Program-made: the position numbers and the translations under genes
Shown: positions 1-15,220 of the stretch, one piece after another
Layout of the letters: every line of letters begins with the position of its first letter
How positions within the stretch are numbered: the first letter of the stretch is position 1
From: Nannobrachium achirus
Taxonomy: Eukaryota > Chordata > Actinopteri > Myctophiformes > Myctophidae
NCBI GenBank assembly: GCA_963921795.1
Contig: OY997640.1
Span: 8,352,483 to 8,416,482, forward strand
DNA: 64,000 nucleotides
Direction: 5' to 3'
The notes under the pieces: generated by a model
What the model was told of the DNA's origin: nothing
Databases searched by the model: none
What the model saw: only the letters and a program-made list of their open reading frames with translations

Positions 1-3000
1 TGGCTTTCTGTTACGAAGGGTGGAGGCGACCTAGCAAACTATATTGGGCGGGCTACAGCAGCTAATGGTGGGGGGATGCAAATTTTGGGTTCCTGGCAGA
101 CTGTTTGTCAATTCGATTCACTTGCACTCATTGCAGACTTTCTGGTCTCTGATATCCCCTCTAAAGAGGTTTTGCTTGGTTTTGACTTTTTGGCAAAGTA
201 TGGCGCTGTCGTCGATCTGGGAAGTAAACAGTATCGAATAATGGGAAAGCTACTTCCTTTAGTCGATCTCGATCCATCATTAGAACCCCAAATAGTTGTT
301 GTCCACACTGACACGGTGGTGCCCCCCCGTACTGAGGCCATTGTGTGGGGTAAGGTCCAGAGTGGGTGGGGGGACTATGCCAAAGGGATGTTGGAACCAT
401 CTCCATACATTTCCAAACATAGTGACATTTTGGTAGCCCGAATTGTTTGTAGTGTACAGCAAGGTAAACTACCGGTGCGAGTCATTAATGTTACTAATGA
501 TAACTTGCAGCTGAAGAGTGGCATGAAAATAGGTACACTATTTACTGATATTGATGTAGGGGAGGAGACGACAGAGCAGAGTGAGGACGGGGAGGGAGAA
601 ACCCTATTGCCACCTTGGACAGTTGAAACTCTTATGGGCCATTTTGGGGTGGGAGAGAAAGGGTTGGGCCCAGACGAGGTGAGAGCAATTAGGCAGTCCT
701 TCCACAAGTACATGGATGTGTTCAGTCGGGGTGACACAGACCTGGGCAGAACTCATTTAACGTCACATAAAATTGACACTGGGGATGCACAACCCATTAA
801 GCTGCACCCACGACGAGTTCCCCTTCATTTACAGCAAGAAGTAACCAATAATTTGACACAAATGTTGGATAATGGGATAATCCGTCCCTCCTGTAGTCCA
901 TGGGCAGCACCAGTTGTGCTTGTAAAAAAGAAGGGCGGTGGCCTCCGTTTCTGTGTTGATTATAGGAAACTCAATGAGGTTACTAAAAAAGATGCATATC
1001 CCCTTCCTAGGATTGATGATGCCCTAGATAGTCTGTCACATGCTCGTTGGTTTTCCACCTTAGACTTGGCTAGTGGCTATTGGCAGGTGGAAGTAGCACC
1101 TGAGGATCGACATAAGACAGCTTTTGCCACCCGTCAGGGACTGTTCGAATTTAATGTGCTGAGTTTTGGCCTTTGTAATGCACCTAGCACTTTTCAGAGG
1201 TTAATGGATTTAATCCTTGCAGATTTGCAGTGGACTACATGTTTAGTTTACTTGGACGATATCATAGTGTTTGGCCGTACTTTTCAGGAACATCTGTCTC
1301 GTCTTGATAAGGTATTGGGAAAACTGCAGCAAGCTAACCTTAAAGTCAAACCATCCAAGTGTAACTTATTTTCTACAGAAGTTCATTACCTGGGGCATGT
1401 TATATCGGCTGAGGGAGTGAGGCCAGACCCAGCTAAGGTAGAGGCAGTGAGAGAGTGGCCCGTCCCTACCAATCAGACAGAGGTTTCCAGCTTTATTGGG
1501 TTAGCATCCTATTATAGGAGGTTTGTTAAGTGTTTTGCAGATATTGCTCGTCCTTTACACAAGCTGACAGAGCAGGGAAAGCGCTTTCACTGGACTGAGG
1601 CCTGTCAATGTGCTTTCGACCAGCTTAAGACTAGATTGATTACGGCCCCTGTGTGGGCATATCCTGACCCCTGTAAACCTTTTATTTTGGATACAGATGC
1701 CAGTGATGTGGGGATTGGAGCTGTGATATCTCAGGAGGAGGGAGGGATGGAACGAGTGGTTGCATATGCCAGTAGGGCCCTCACAAAATCAGAACGTAAA
1801 TATGCTACTACAAAAAAGGAGCTTTTGGCTATGGTGGTCTATACAAAGCACTTTAGACATTATTTGCTAGGCAAAGAGTTTGTGTTGCGAACTGACCATA
1901 ATTCTCTGCGGTGGCTACACAACTTTCAGGCTTTAGAGGGGCAGCTGGCTCGCTGGATTGAACAGCTTGCAAATTTCCAATACACCATTGTCCATCGGCC
2001 AGGCAAGCTACACAGCAATGCTGACGCCCTCTCTAGGCTACCAGGCTTCCTTGAAAAGCAGCAGCAGGTTGGGCAGGACCCCCCTCAGGGAGTGCTAGAC
2101 AAGGCTAACCCAAAAGTATGTGTAGTACACGAGGCACCACATGCCACGGTGGCTAGTGAGCTGGACAAGCTGTCTCAGGCACAGATGGCAGACAGTGAAT
2201 TACAGCGAATCATTAACTGTAAGACGGCGGCTTCTGACAGTGTAATTCCAGGCGATCCTGACTTACAGAAATATGCTCACATTTGGCCTCAGCTTAAGGT
2301 ACAGGGAGGCAGACTAGTGAGGTTCCCTCCTGCCCATTCTGATGCTGCAGCTAAGGTACAGGTTGTCTTACCCCAGTCAATGGTGCCAGAGGTTTTAGAG
2401 CAGTTGCATAATGTTTCCACTGGGGGCCACCTGGGGGTGCAAAAACTGCAGGGGAAGGTTAAAGATCGATTTTATTGGCTGGGGTGGTTTGGGGACGTTA
2501 AGACATGGGTTAAAGAATGTGTAGATTGTGGCTCTCGAAAAACACAAGGGAAACGACCACGGGCCCCTTTACAGCCATCCGTGTCCTCCAGGCCTTTTGA
2601 GCGGGTGGCACTTGACATTCTGGGCCCGCTCCCGGAGACTCCAGGGAAGAATAAGTACATATTGGTGGTCGGTGATTATTTCTCAAAATGGACAGAGGCT
2701 TTCCCCCTGCCTAATCAGGAAGCCTGTACAGTGGCCAAAGTTTTGACGGAGGAGTGGGTTTGTCGTTATGGGGCCCCTCGTAGTTTACACTCTGATCAAG
2801 GTCGCAATTTTGAGTCCAATCTGTTTAGAGAATTGTGTAACCTTTTGCATATGCACAAAACCCGTACTACACCTTATCGGCCAGAATCTGATGGGATGAT
2901 TGAGAGATTTAATCGTACCCTTTTGGACATGCTGTCCCTATTTATTGCAGATAACCAGTCCAATTGGGACAAACTTCTACCTTACGTTATGTTAGCATAT

Positions 3001-4032
3001 CGTAGCAGTGTTCATGCTAGCACCCTTTTCACACCCTACAGGGTGTTGTTTGGGCAAGAAATCATTTTGCCGGTTGATGTCATGCTAAAAACAGGCAACC
3101 AGGAGTCCTTTGCTTCAGTGGGCGAATATGTATCTAGGCTGGGGGAGACGCTGTCCACTGTAGTGGAGGCAGTTAAGAAACATCAGGCCAGGGCCTCAGG
3201 ACATCAAAAAGTGGCATATGACTTTAAAGCTAAGTTCCAGTATTATTCTGAGGGAGAACTTGTTTGGTTACAGAACAAGGCTAAGAAGCGTGGAGTGTGC
3301 CCTAAGCTCCAGAGACGGTATAAAGGTCCCTTTAGAGTGGTGGACCGGGTGACTGATGTCCTGTACAGGCTAGTGCCAGTCGAGGGAGGCTCAGAGACTG
3401 TGATACATTTCAATCGACTCAAACCTTTTACTTCCTCTTTGCCAGTACCATCGGAGGCAGTGGAGACCCTCAGCAGAAGTGAACAGAGGGACGATCCTAT
3501 CCAACCGGGGGTCCCATCCGGTGCCAGTTGGGTCCAGCTTCGTCCGCCCAGCCGGGATGTCCCAGCGGAGGCGAGGACAACGCCGGCAGGGGCGACCGAG
3601 GATGGCAGAAGGCAACCAAGGACCCAGTCGTTAGAAGTGAGGTCACCAGTATTGCAGAGGGACAGGGAGCCTGTCGTACAGGATGCCAGAAGACAACAGG
3701 CAGGCCCGCTAGGAGATGGAGTAGCCGAAATGACCCCCCCCACGGATGCGCCTGTGGCCGGTCTCGGCCAACCAGTCCATCTAGCTTCAGCGGCGCCAGA
3801 GTTGAGAGGGGAACGTTCAGCACACCAGCGGAGCTCACCAGTCGGGTTACGAGACGTCACCATGCCAACAGGTTCCGTAACCACTGAATTGGCCCAGCCC
3901 TTGGACCTGTCTGCATCCCATCCTGGGCGGTGGGGACACGACGCTCCGGTGGCGCCAACGTTAAGGGGAGGACGTCCAGCACGCCAGCGGAGACCAGCCG
4001 TTTGGATGACCGACTACGACCTGTCAACATAG
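1..4032 (+). CDS. pol: Pol polyprotein of Ty3/gypsy element 1 (N-terminally partial)
   Basis: Replicates and integrates the element. The frame is open from base 1; the first ATG is at 76 but is unlikely to be the true start, because the preceding residues already read as protease and the DTGA-type active site is missing. Numbering from that ATG: the end of the aspartic protease (LLGFDFLAKYGAVVDLG); reverse transcriptase with catalytic Asp330 (STLDLASGYWQ) and YLDD at 392-395; RNase H with ILDTDASDVGIG near 537-548; integrase with an HHCC zinc finger (778 to about 820) and the catalytic triad Asp847, Asp907, Glu943 (exactly 35 residues between the last two). A GPY/F-like segment (RRYKGPFRVV) follows, then a Pro/Arg-rich tail to the stop at 4030-4032. 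No frameshift or internal stop is seen. It is intact as far as visible. Confidence 0.95.
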   Translation, partial: WLSVTKGGGDLANYIGRATAANGGGMQILGSWQTVCQFDSLALIADFLVSDIPSKEVLLGFDFLAKYGAVVDLGSKQYRIMGKLLPLVDLDPSLEPQIVVVHTDTVVPPRTEAIVWGKVQSGWGDYAKGMLEPSPYISKHSDILVARIVCSVQQGKLPVRVINVTNDNLQLKSGMKIGTLFTDIDVGEETTEQSEDGEGETLLPPWTVETLMGHFGVGEKGLGPDEVRAIRQSFHKYMDVFSRGDTDLGRTHLTSHKIDTGDAQPIKLHPRRVPLHLQQEVTNNLTQMLDNGIIRPSCSPWAAPVVLVKKKGGGLRFCVDYRKLNEVTKKDAYPLPRIDDALDSLSHARWFSTLDLASGYWQVEVAPEDRHKTAFATRQGLFEFNVLSFGLCNAPSTFQRLMDLILADLQWTTCLVYLDDIIVFGRTFQEHLSRLDKVLGKLQQANLKVKPSKCNLFSTEVHYLGHVISAEGVRPDPAKVEAVREWPVPTNQTEVSSFIGLASYYRRFVKCFADIARPLHKLTEQGKRFHWTEACQCAFDQLKTRLITAPVWAYPDPCKPFILDTDASDVGIGAVISQEEGGMERVVAYASRALTKSERKYATTKKELLAMVVYTKHFRHYLLGKEFVLRTDHNSLRWLHNFQALEGQLARWIEQLANFQYTIVHRPGKLHSNADALSRLPGFLEKQQQVGQDPPQGVLDKANPKVCVVHEAPHATVASELDKLSQAQMADSELQRIINCKTAASDSVIPGDPDLQKYAHIWPQLKVQGGRLVRFPPAHSDAAAKVQVVLPQSMVPEVLEQLHNVSTGGHLGVQKLQGKVKDRFYWLGWFGDVKTWVKECVDCGSRKTQGKRPRAPLQPSVSSRPFERVALDILGPLPETPGKNKYILVVGDYFSKWTEAFPLPNQEACTVAKVLTEEWVCRYGAPRSLHSDQGRNFESNLFRELCNLLHMHKTRTTPYRPESDGMIERFNRTLLDMLSLFIADNQSNWDKLLPYVMLAYRSSVHASTLFTPYRVLFGQEIILPVDVMLKTGNQESFASVGEYVSRLGETLSTVVEAVKKHQARASGHQKVAYDFKAKFQYYSEGELVWLQNKAKKRGVCPKLQRRYKGPFRVVDRVTDVLYRLVPVEGGSETVIHFNRLKPFTSSLPVPSEAVETLSRSEQRDDPIQPGVPSGASWVQLRPPSRDVPAEARTTPAGATEDGRRQPRTQSLEVRSPVLQRDREPVVQDARRQQAGPLGDGVAEMTPPTDAPVAGLGQPVHLASAAPELRGERSAHQRSSPVGLRDVTMPTGSVTTELAQPLDLSASHPGRWGHDAPVAPTLRGGRPARQRRPAVWMTDYDLST

Positions 4033-4056
4033 ACTCGAGGACGAGTCCACTTCTTC

Positions 4057-4070
4057 AAGAGGGGGAGGAG
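4057..4070 (+). other. Polypurine tract of gypsy element 1
   Basis: An uninterrupted 14-base purine run (AAGAGGGGGAGGAG) lies 25 bases after the pol stop and directly before TGTGATGAAT, the LTR start. This is the expected position and make-up of the plus-strand primer. Confidence 0.85.
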
Positions 4071-4950
4071 TGTGATGAATATTGATGAACACACTGACGC
4101 ACTGACCCAGTGATTGACGCTAGGAATGCAGCTGTGTTAGGAGAGCGGCGACGCTGGTGATTGACTATTGATTTCACGTGTGGGTGAGGGCGGAAGAAGA
4201 CGCCGACATGTTAAAACAGTCATTGAGACTTTGGGACAGGATCGGAGCACACGTCTCGCGGCACGGCACTCTGGGGCACGGGAGGGGCCGTTCGCTGGTG
4301 ATAGTCCTGCCGACGGTGAAGACAGACAGTGAGTGGGGAGCTGTAGCTGTGTTGTCACGTAGCAGGAGGGGAGGCTGCGTTCTGGCCTCCTGTAGTTAGA
4401 CAGGGCTGGGGAAAGTAGCAGAGTGACTGGCCGCCTGCTCCGCCGACCTGCGTTGACGCTGACCCCAAACAAACGAGGCAGCACAGCACGCCGTCCAGCC
4501 AGACAATTCCCCGGGGAGTTGGACGACGTCACAAGCTCAGACCCCGGGGGGTCGCGCCGACAGGGCGAGTTAAGTACACGAACAAGTCGCTTTATTTTGT
4601 ACTGCTTCCTATGAGCCTGGTTGTAGTGTAGAACGGTTTTATTATTGTGTGGGATTAAAGCACGGTTTATTGTCTTAGCCATTCTGATGCCCATTCATTC
4701 TAATGCTCATTCTGATGCCCATTCATTCTAATGCTCATTCTGATGCCCATTCATTCTAATGCTTATTCTGATGCCCATTCATTCTAATGCTTATTCTGAT
4801 GCCCATTCATTCTAATGCTTTTATTGTTAAAGTAGAGTACTGTGTTAATAAAGATTGCTCTTTTCTATATTAAGTCGTTGTCTGTGGTATTTCCAGGGTC
4901 TGGCATTATCTGCTTTATTGCAGAAAGGTTTGAAACCCACATATATTACA
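4071..4950 (+). repeat. 3' LTR of gypsy element 1
   Basis: Starts TGTGATGAAT immediately after the polypurine tract. The likely end is ...ATATTACA near 4950 (TG...CA termini); the end is uncertain by a few bases because the partner LTR and the target duplication are outside the window. AATAAA-type signals lie near 4656 and 4848. The stretch 4140-4600 is GC-rich and contains short ORFs that look like LTR noise, not genes. Confidence 0.75.
4681..4820 (+). repeat. 28-bp minisatellite, five copies, inside the LTR
   Basis: Five head-to-tail copies of a 28-base unit beginning ATTCTGATGCCCATTCATTC. Units differ only at the last base or two (CTC in the first two, CTT in the last three). It lies in the 3' part of the LTR between two polyadenylation-like signals. 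Confidence 0.95.
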
Positions 4951-5077
4951 CACTCATAACCGAAAATGTCCGCACTCGCGCGTGGGGGCCACACACGCAG
5001 GACACATGCACTCGCGCGCAAAAACCACGTGCATCTATCTTGTGTGTGTACCTTATTTCTGTGTATGAAAGTTGGCA

Positions 5078-5222
5078 ACCTATAAGGGAATATTGGAACA
5101 AAGTACTGTTGTTGACCCAGAGACAACAAGGAACTGTTCGAGGGGAACATCCGGCTGAATTTGGCTCCATCTCCTACCTAACTGTTCAGGTGATTGATGT
5201 CTCAATGTGTTCCATGGAATAT
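5078..5222. repeat. Dispersed repeat, copy 1 (sister at 10190-10310)
   Basis: The string GAGACAACAAGGAACTG followed by a gapped stretch and CAGGTGATTGATGTC recurs at 10220-10295. It is a diverged dispersed repeat of unknown class. Apart from this, 4950-5500 holds nothing I can name. Confidence 0.6.
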
Positions 5223-5504
5223 TAAAATACCACACAAACACACTGTGAGCCTTCCTAACTTTTTAGTCTTGTTCTTATTTGTGGACGAAATTGTCAATAT
5301 ATTAAGTATCAGTTTTAGTCATCATAGCTTGTTTTTTTATTTAGTTCCCATTTAGTTTTTGTCAGTGGAGAAAGGTAGTCGACAAACATTTTTCGTCTTA
5401 GTCAACGCGACGGTGATCAACGTACGACGGTTCGTGCTAAAATAACATGATGAATTCACACTGAGTATTAAAGATACAGCAGCTGATTCACACCTTTTGT
5501 TTCT

Positions 5505-5637
5505 ACGTATACAGCATTAAGACCTTTTGTTTCTACAGGTACAGTATTAAAACCTTTCATTTCTACATGTACAGTATTAAAACCTTTTGTTTCTACAAGT
5601 ACAGTATTAAAACCTTTTGTTTCTACATGTACAACAT
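5505..5637 (+). repeat. 30-bp minisatellite (continues at 6087-6178)
   Basis: About four and a half copies of a 30-base unit with core CCTTTTGTTTCTACATGTAC. Two or three more degenerate units appear at 6087-6178, so the array was split by the hAT-like element at 5635-6086. Confidence 0.85.
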
Positions 5638-6086
5638 GGGTGGGCAACTTTGATGATGGTGAGGGCCACTATATTTCCACCTTCACTCCAGAGGGCCACG
5701 TTGCATATTGCTACGTACTTTGTCATCTAGTATCTCATACAAAAGTACCAAAAAAAGCCAATCTACAAGCTCAAAACGTGTCGCGCTGCGACTCACTTTG
5801 AGCTTGTAGATCTGCTATTTTTGCTTTGTTTGACGGAAATGTAACATTTTGATTGTTAACTTTATGAACTTAAATACAAATACGTTGGACATAAAAAAGA
5901 CTAACATTTTAATACTACTATACTAGCCATTAAGCTACTAATATAGACTGAAGGAATTAAAGTGGGTCATGTTTGCATGTTTGATATTGACACTGCTGAA
6001 ATCAATAATATATCAGTATTCTGATATCGCATTCAGTGATGGTGGGGGCCGCATGTGGCCCCCGGGCCGCCAGTTGCCCATGTATG
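5635..6086. mobile_element. hAT-like miniature element with internal hairpin
   Basis: Ends CATGGGTGGGCAACT and AGTTGCCCATGTATG are imperfect inverted repeats. Flanks ATGTACAA (5627-5634) and ATGTACAG (6087-6094) form a 7/8 duplication, which fits hAT but is partly confounded because the target minisatellite unit contains the same string. A hairpin of the recurrent family lies at 5751-5823. No transposase is seen. Confidence 0.7.
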
Positions 6087-6222
6087 ATGTACAGCATTAA
6101 AACCTTTTGTTTCTACATGTAGGGTATTAAACTACAGCTGTTGATTCACACCTTTTGTTTCTACAGGTACAGTACTAGTAAGACGCCTAGGGTGAGGCCA
6201 GTGATGTATATCGGACCAGCAT

Positions 6223-6500
6223 TTACCCATATATGGAGACCCCTGGTACACATATATGGAGATATTCTGTGAGACCCCAAACTTGCTTACTCAGTTATTC
6301 GTTATGTGAAAGTCCTATGATGTCTATGACATCTGACATCATACATACAATCCTTTTTATGCCCATACATGGAGATCCCTGTCTGTAGAACCAGCAACAC
6401 AGATATGGGCTGTCTTCCTCCATATATGGGCATTCCCATATGAAGTCCTGTTAGATATGGGCTTAATATTGATGACAGCAGGGATCTCCATATATGGGCA
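6223..6500. repeat. Repeat rich in CCATATATGG palindromes
   Basis: Five copies of CCATATATGG or a close variant (near 6228, 6245, 6362, 6420, 6488) occur with surrounding GGAGATCCC-type words in both orientations. Related copies lie at 19314-19680, 29310 and 29815. Class unknown. Confidence 0.6.
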
Positions 6501-6516
6501 AAAAGGGGATTCTGTA

Positions 6517-6715
6517 GGGGGGCACGGTGGCACAGTGGTTAGCGCTTTGCCTCACAGCTAGAAGGTCCTGGGTTTGATTCCCGCCGGGGGATGCTGTGGG
6601 CACTGGGGGCGTGTTCCTCCCTCCCTGTCATCAGCGCCCACACCCTAGGTGGGGTTGGCGATGGGGCCTTTCTGTGTGGAGTTTGCATGTTCTCCCCGTA
6701 TCTCCTAGGGTAGAT
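6517..6715 (+). mobile_element. tRNA-derived SINE
   Basis: The head GGCACGGTGGCACAGTGGTT carries a pol III A-box-like sequence and GGTTTGATTCCC a B-box-like sequence. The body includes GGCCTTTCTGTGTGGAGTTT then GCATGTTCTCCCCGT, a combination I associate with V-SINE/DANA-type fish SINEs. No clear target duplication or A-rich tail was found. Confidence 0.8.
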
Positions 6716-6720
6716 ACCCT

Positions 6721-7240
6721 CACAAAAACATGCAGTAATCCTGGTCTCTATAATGCATCCCCCTGGCCAGCCAGGGCGCCTGATGGAGGGTAAAGGAACT
6801 GGTTGGAATAACGTGTTCCTTCCACACGTTACGTCCAAACCGGGGAAATCCCCACTGTCAGGTGAAAAGAAGCAACTTGGACTCCTCATACATAGAAGGA
6901 AGCATGAGGTCAATCCGTTGTCTCCCCAGGCGCGGCAGAGGTAGAGCAGAGCCCAGGATTACATAGGCAATGGGCACAATTACAAAATCGTGGGATAAAA
7001 TTATATATAAAAAAACAAGAATTGACACAGTCAATATATATGCTGCACACATACACCAGTTGTAAATGTATTTTATTCCACTACAATTATTATTCCAGTG
7101 AACTTTTTTACATCTAAACTTTGATTCTGCGGGTCCCTAGAACAAAATATTTTGAACAAAACAGATACTTTGGCGCCACTCTGGCATACTTTTGCCTAGC
7201 AACGTGATTTCAACTTTAAAACATTTACACAACTTTGGAA
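6721..7240. other. No recognisable gene or repeat
   Basis: Mixed sequence with an AT-rich stretch at 6990-7060 and a short segment (7070-7110) resembling a common fish miniature element containing CCACTACAATTATT. Nothing else is supportable. Confidence 0.5.
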
Positions 7241-7860
7241 TCTTTCTGGCCAATAGGGACGAACTGTAATTGCTGAAGCCCCGCCCCCTCTGTCTTCCTG
7301 CTGAGCTTTAAACAGACTTCACTACAGTTTTCAGAATGGTAACCTCTCAAAACTCGATGTCTGAACTTAAACGGCCAATAGGGACTTATTGCTTAAAGCC
7401 CGCCCTATTTGACTTGTTTCAAAGTCCTTGTCCTTAATTGGTTTGACATAGCCCCGCCCCCTCTTCTGATTGGTCGAAACTTGATTGTTCCTCTATTTGG
7501 TTCTAACTCATCAACCGTTTGTGGGTTGTGTCATTTGACTTGTTTCAGAGTTCTTCACCTTAATTGGTTTAACTTAGCCCTGCCCCCCTCTTCTGATTGG
7601 CCGAAACTTTATGTGGCTTTATCTCGTCAACCGTTTGTCGTACAGACTTGTGGCTGGTGTCATTTGACTTGTTTCAGAGTCCTTCAGCTTAATTGGTTTA
7701 ACCTTGCCCTGCCCCCTCTTCTGATTGGCCGAAACTTTATTTGGCTATTACTCGTCAACCGTTTGTCGTACTAACTTGGTGGTGGTGTCATTTGATTTGT
7801 TTCAGAGTCATTCGCCATAATCCACCGTTTGTCAGCCTTCTGATTGGTCCCTGAGACTCC
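7241..7860 (+). repeat. About 125-bp tandem repeat with CCAAT and GC-box motifs
   Basis: At least four units, each containing TTAATTGGTTTAAC, GCCCCGCCCCCTCTTCTG, ATTGGCCGAAAC and a TCATCAACCGTTTGTCG tail. Each unit therefore has two inverted CCAAT pentamers flanking an Sp1-type GC box. Units are 85-95 percent alike by eye. No gene start follows directly. Confidence 0.85.
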
Positions 7861-8218
7861 CTGACTGGCCAACCAGAAAAAAACATTCACTTTTTGCTAT
7901 CGGGGGTGGAGTTTGTGCAGTGGAGAATGTTGCTTCAGGCTTTCAACAACGGTCCGCTCTGCGGAGCACGGCGTTCGTGCAGTACGGCGAGGTGATAGCG
8001 ATTTCGCTCATTATAATGAATAAGCTTCAACAAACTAGTTCACATGGACCTTATCAATGTAACTAAGAGTTACGATTTGGTACATATATTTTAAATGGGC
8101 AGAATTACGAAAGCCAGCCTATTATGTGAGGAGAACTATAATCTGGCTGTCATCTTCCTACCCAAGATGCACTGCGTTTTCTCTTTCTATTTCTCTCCTT
8201 TGCCTGATCCAGAGGATT

Positions 8219-8601
8219 AAACTAATTAAAACATATATTTTCTGAGGAAAACTACTGTTTTGCTATGTAATTACTGTACCTTTTTCTTCCCTTTTTATTA
8301 ATATCACGTAGATGTGTTTTTTTTGGTACTTTATATAGCTGTAATGAGGCTATGAAAAAAAATCCCATCCACTTCCACTATAAAATAATCTGCAATCGTG
8401 ATTCTGTCCCACTGGGATTAAACAAATTAAAACATATATTTTCGGGGAAACCCCCTGTTTTGCAATGTAACTACTGTACCTTTGTCTTCCCTTTTTATTA
8501 ATATCACCTAGATGTTTTTCCTTTGGTACTTTAAATTGCAATAATGAGGCAATGAAAATACCCTCTCCCCCCATTCACTGCCACTATAAAAACAATCTGC
8601 C
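8219..8601 (+). repeat. About 200-bp tandem duplication
   Basis: 8219-8393 and 8419-8601 are diverged copies sharing AATTAAAACATATATTTTC, CCCTTTTTATTAATATCAC and ACTATAAAA. A third copy in inverse orientation lies at 56440-56605. Confidence 0.8.
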
Positions 8602-8654
8602 CAGGGTCATCTGTACCACCATAGTAACAGGGCAGAATGGGGCGGGATTTGCAA

Positions 8655-8885
8655 ATGAGAGAATTGGTTTAACTTAGCCCCGCCCCCTCTTCTGATTGGC
8701 CGAAACTTTATTTGGCTATAACTCATCAACCCTTTGTCGTACTAACTTGTGGGTGGTGTCATTTGACGTTTCAGAGTTCTTCACCTTAATTGGTTTAACT
8801 TAGCCCCGCCCCCTCTTCTGATTGGCCGAAGCTTTATTTGGCCATTACTCCTCTTCCCAACACGTTACTGCTATCAAACTTGGTG
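8655..8885 (+). repeat. Two further units of the CCAAT/GC-box tandem repeat
   Basis: Two units match those at 7409-7780 (GCCCCGCCCCCTCTTCTGAT, then TGGCCGAAAC). The 8219-8601 duplication and flanking sequence separate the two blocks, suggesting the array was interrupted. Confidence 0.85.
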
Positions 8886-8914
8886 GGTGGTCCCACGGAC
8901 CCAACGGCTAACCG

Positions 8915-9335
8915 CTAATGCTAAAGCTAAAAATACTAATGATAAAAATGCTAATACTAAAAAAATTATAATGTTAACAAATGCTAATGCTAAAAAAGCT
9001 AATGTTAAAAATGGTATTGGTAATGCAAATGCTAACAAATGCTAATGCTAACAAATGCTAATATGCTAATGTTACAAATGCTAATGCTAGCTAATGCTAA
9101 AAATGCTAATGCTAATGCTAGCTAATGCTAAAAATACTAATGATAACAAATGCTAAAAAATGCTTATGATAAAATGCTAGCTAATGCTAAACATGCTAAT
9201 GATAATGTTAAAAATGTTAAAGCTAATGTTAATAAAAATGCTAAAAATGTTGATGCTAAAAATGCTAATGTTAAAGCTAATGCTAAAAATGATAATGTTA
9301 AAAATCTATGCTAATGCTAACACACTTAGCGAGCT
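8915..9335 (+). repeat. Degenerate GCTAAT/GCTAAAAAT minisatellite
   Basis: About 420 bases of irregular repeats of AATGCTAATGCTAA and AAAAATGCTAA. The short ORFs here are repeat artefacts (Met/Leu/Lys only). Confidence 0.9.
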
Positions 9336-9589
9336 GCAGGCACACTTACAATTTCTTAGAGATTTTCTTTTCTAGTGTAACTTTTAAATCAACTTCACGT
9401 TTAAAACGCGGCCTTGTCTACCGGTGGTTACAAAAGCACTGTGGCCTGCGATTGTTTAAAAATGGTCCTGACTGAAAGAAAATACTATCGTGAAAATAAA
9501 CAGGACATACTTGGATTACATTTACTCAGATTACTTTTTTGCCAGGACCTCAAATGTAGGTAAAATGACGTGTTGCCATGAGCACCTGC

Positions 9590-10136
9590 TAGGCATGTCA
9601 CGATTCACTCAACTCACTCAAAAAAAATATTGTCATCATTCTCATGTTTAAATTATTATTCCTCTTGAACCACCCCCAAGCTATTAATCTCATATGTACT
9701 ACATTTTCATAACATTTATTTAACTACATTCCAAAAGTAGCATACTTTTCATGTAAAAGTAGGCCTACGTAATAAACATGCTTTCTTATTGTGTAGAACC
9801 TAGCTACTATACAAGCTTTGGCTTTGATGCTATCTTAGAATAGATGTAGGTCTATTTGACACTGCAGAAACATAATTGCCTTCATTGATGTATGAAGCGA
9901 TATGCCACAGACTCTCCTCTGCAGTGCACTGAACTATCTCTCTCCAAAAGCTATTGAATGGAATATGATTATGGTAATTGTGATTATGGTAAGCTCACAT
10001 TTCATATCAGACACACAATAGTTCATTATCCCCCCCAAAAATATTAAAACAAACACGATTTTTTTTAAATTAAATCGATTCGAATCGTCCCGTTTGAATA
10101 TATATATATATTTTTATATAAATCGTGGCATGCCTA
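9590..10136. mobile_element. hAT miniature element with perfect 8-bp target duplication
   Basis: Terminal inverted repeats TAGGCATGTCACGATT and AATCGTGGCATGCCTA, flanked on both sides by GCACCTGC (9582-9589 and 10137-10144). Length 547 bp. No transposase ORF is present. Its interior holds AT-rich, ATCGATT-like sequence. Confidence 0.9.
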
Positions 10137-10362
10137 GCACCTGCCGATTAAATGTTCAATAATCCTGGGCATCCTATATGTGTTAATATGTTCCATGTAA
10201 TATTTAAATGTTGACCCATGAGACAACAAGGAACTGCTCAGGGGAAACATCCTGGTCTTCGTGGTTCAATCTTCCACATAATTTGTCAGGTGATTGATGT
10301 CACAATGTGTTTATTTAATCAGTCTTATTTGACTACTAAGTCATATTTGACTTCCCAAGAGG

Positions 10363-10399
10363 TTTCAAGCTCAACCCACAAAGTGGGTTGAGCTTGAGA
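10363..10399. repeat. Short perfect hairpin upstream of the lectin gene
   Basis: CAAGCTCAACCCA (10366-10378) and TGGGTTGAGCTTG (10384-10396) are perfect complements around a 5-base loop. The hairpin lies about 10 bases upstream of the TATA-like sequence. Function unknown. Confidence 0.7.
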
Positions 10400-10408
10400 C
10401 TAGAGGCT

Positions 10409-10415
10409 TATAAAT
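10409..10415 (+). promoter_or_regulatory. Candidate TATA box of the SRCR-lectin gene
   Basis: TATAAAT lies 176 bases upstream of the start codon, which would give a 5' UTR of roughly 150 bases. This is position and motif only; an upstream non-coding exon cannot be excluded. Confidence 0.4.
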
Positions 10416-10590
10416 TCTCGCCTCCAGGTTGGATCTTAAAACACAACCTATTGCCAAGTAAGAGGATAGATAGGCGAGAAATACTTTTACAGCAGTCTAT
10501 ATTGGCATCTATTAGCCCTAACGAGTTGTGGTGCTGTAATCTGTCTAATAGATATTTTGTATTCCAACAGGTTGGTGTCAGATCTCCAGG

Positions 10591-15220
<4,630 letters not shown>

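Larger units (their letters stand above)
1..4950 (+). mobile_element. Ty3/gypsy LTR retrotransposon 1, 5'-truncated by the window edge
   Basis: The pol reading frame is open from base 1 and is followed by a polypurine tract and one LTR, so this is the 3' part of an element whose 5' LTR, gag and protease active site lie left of the window. The order protease end, reverse transcriptase, RNase H, integrase is the Ty3/gypsy order. No envelope-like ORF lies between pol and the LTR. The uninterrupted pol suggests a fairly young copy, but only one LTR is visible, so insertion age cannot be judged here. Confidence 0.93.

Noticed and set aside
3243-3884. 213-codon minus strand ORF
   Set aside because: Antisense shadow of the GC-rich end of gypsy 1 pol.
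6534-6585. tRNA gene
   Set aside because: A-box and B-box-like words belong to a SINE head; a full cloverleaf and acceptor stem are not present.
8915-9335. Possible CRISPR-like or regularly spaced array
   Set aside because: Units are irregular, degenerate and have no unique spacers. This is a eukaryotic minisatellite.
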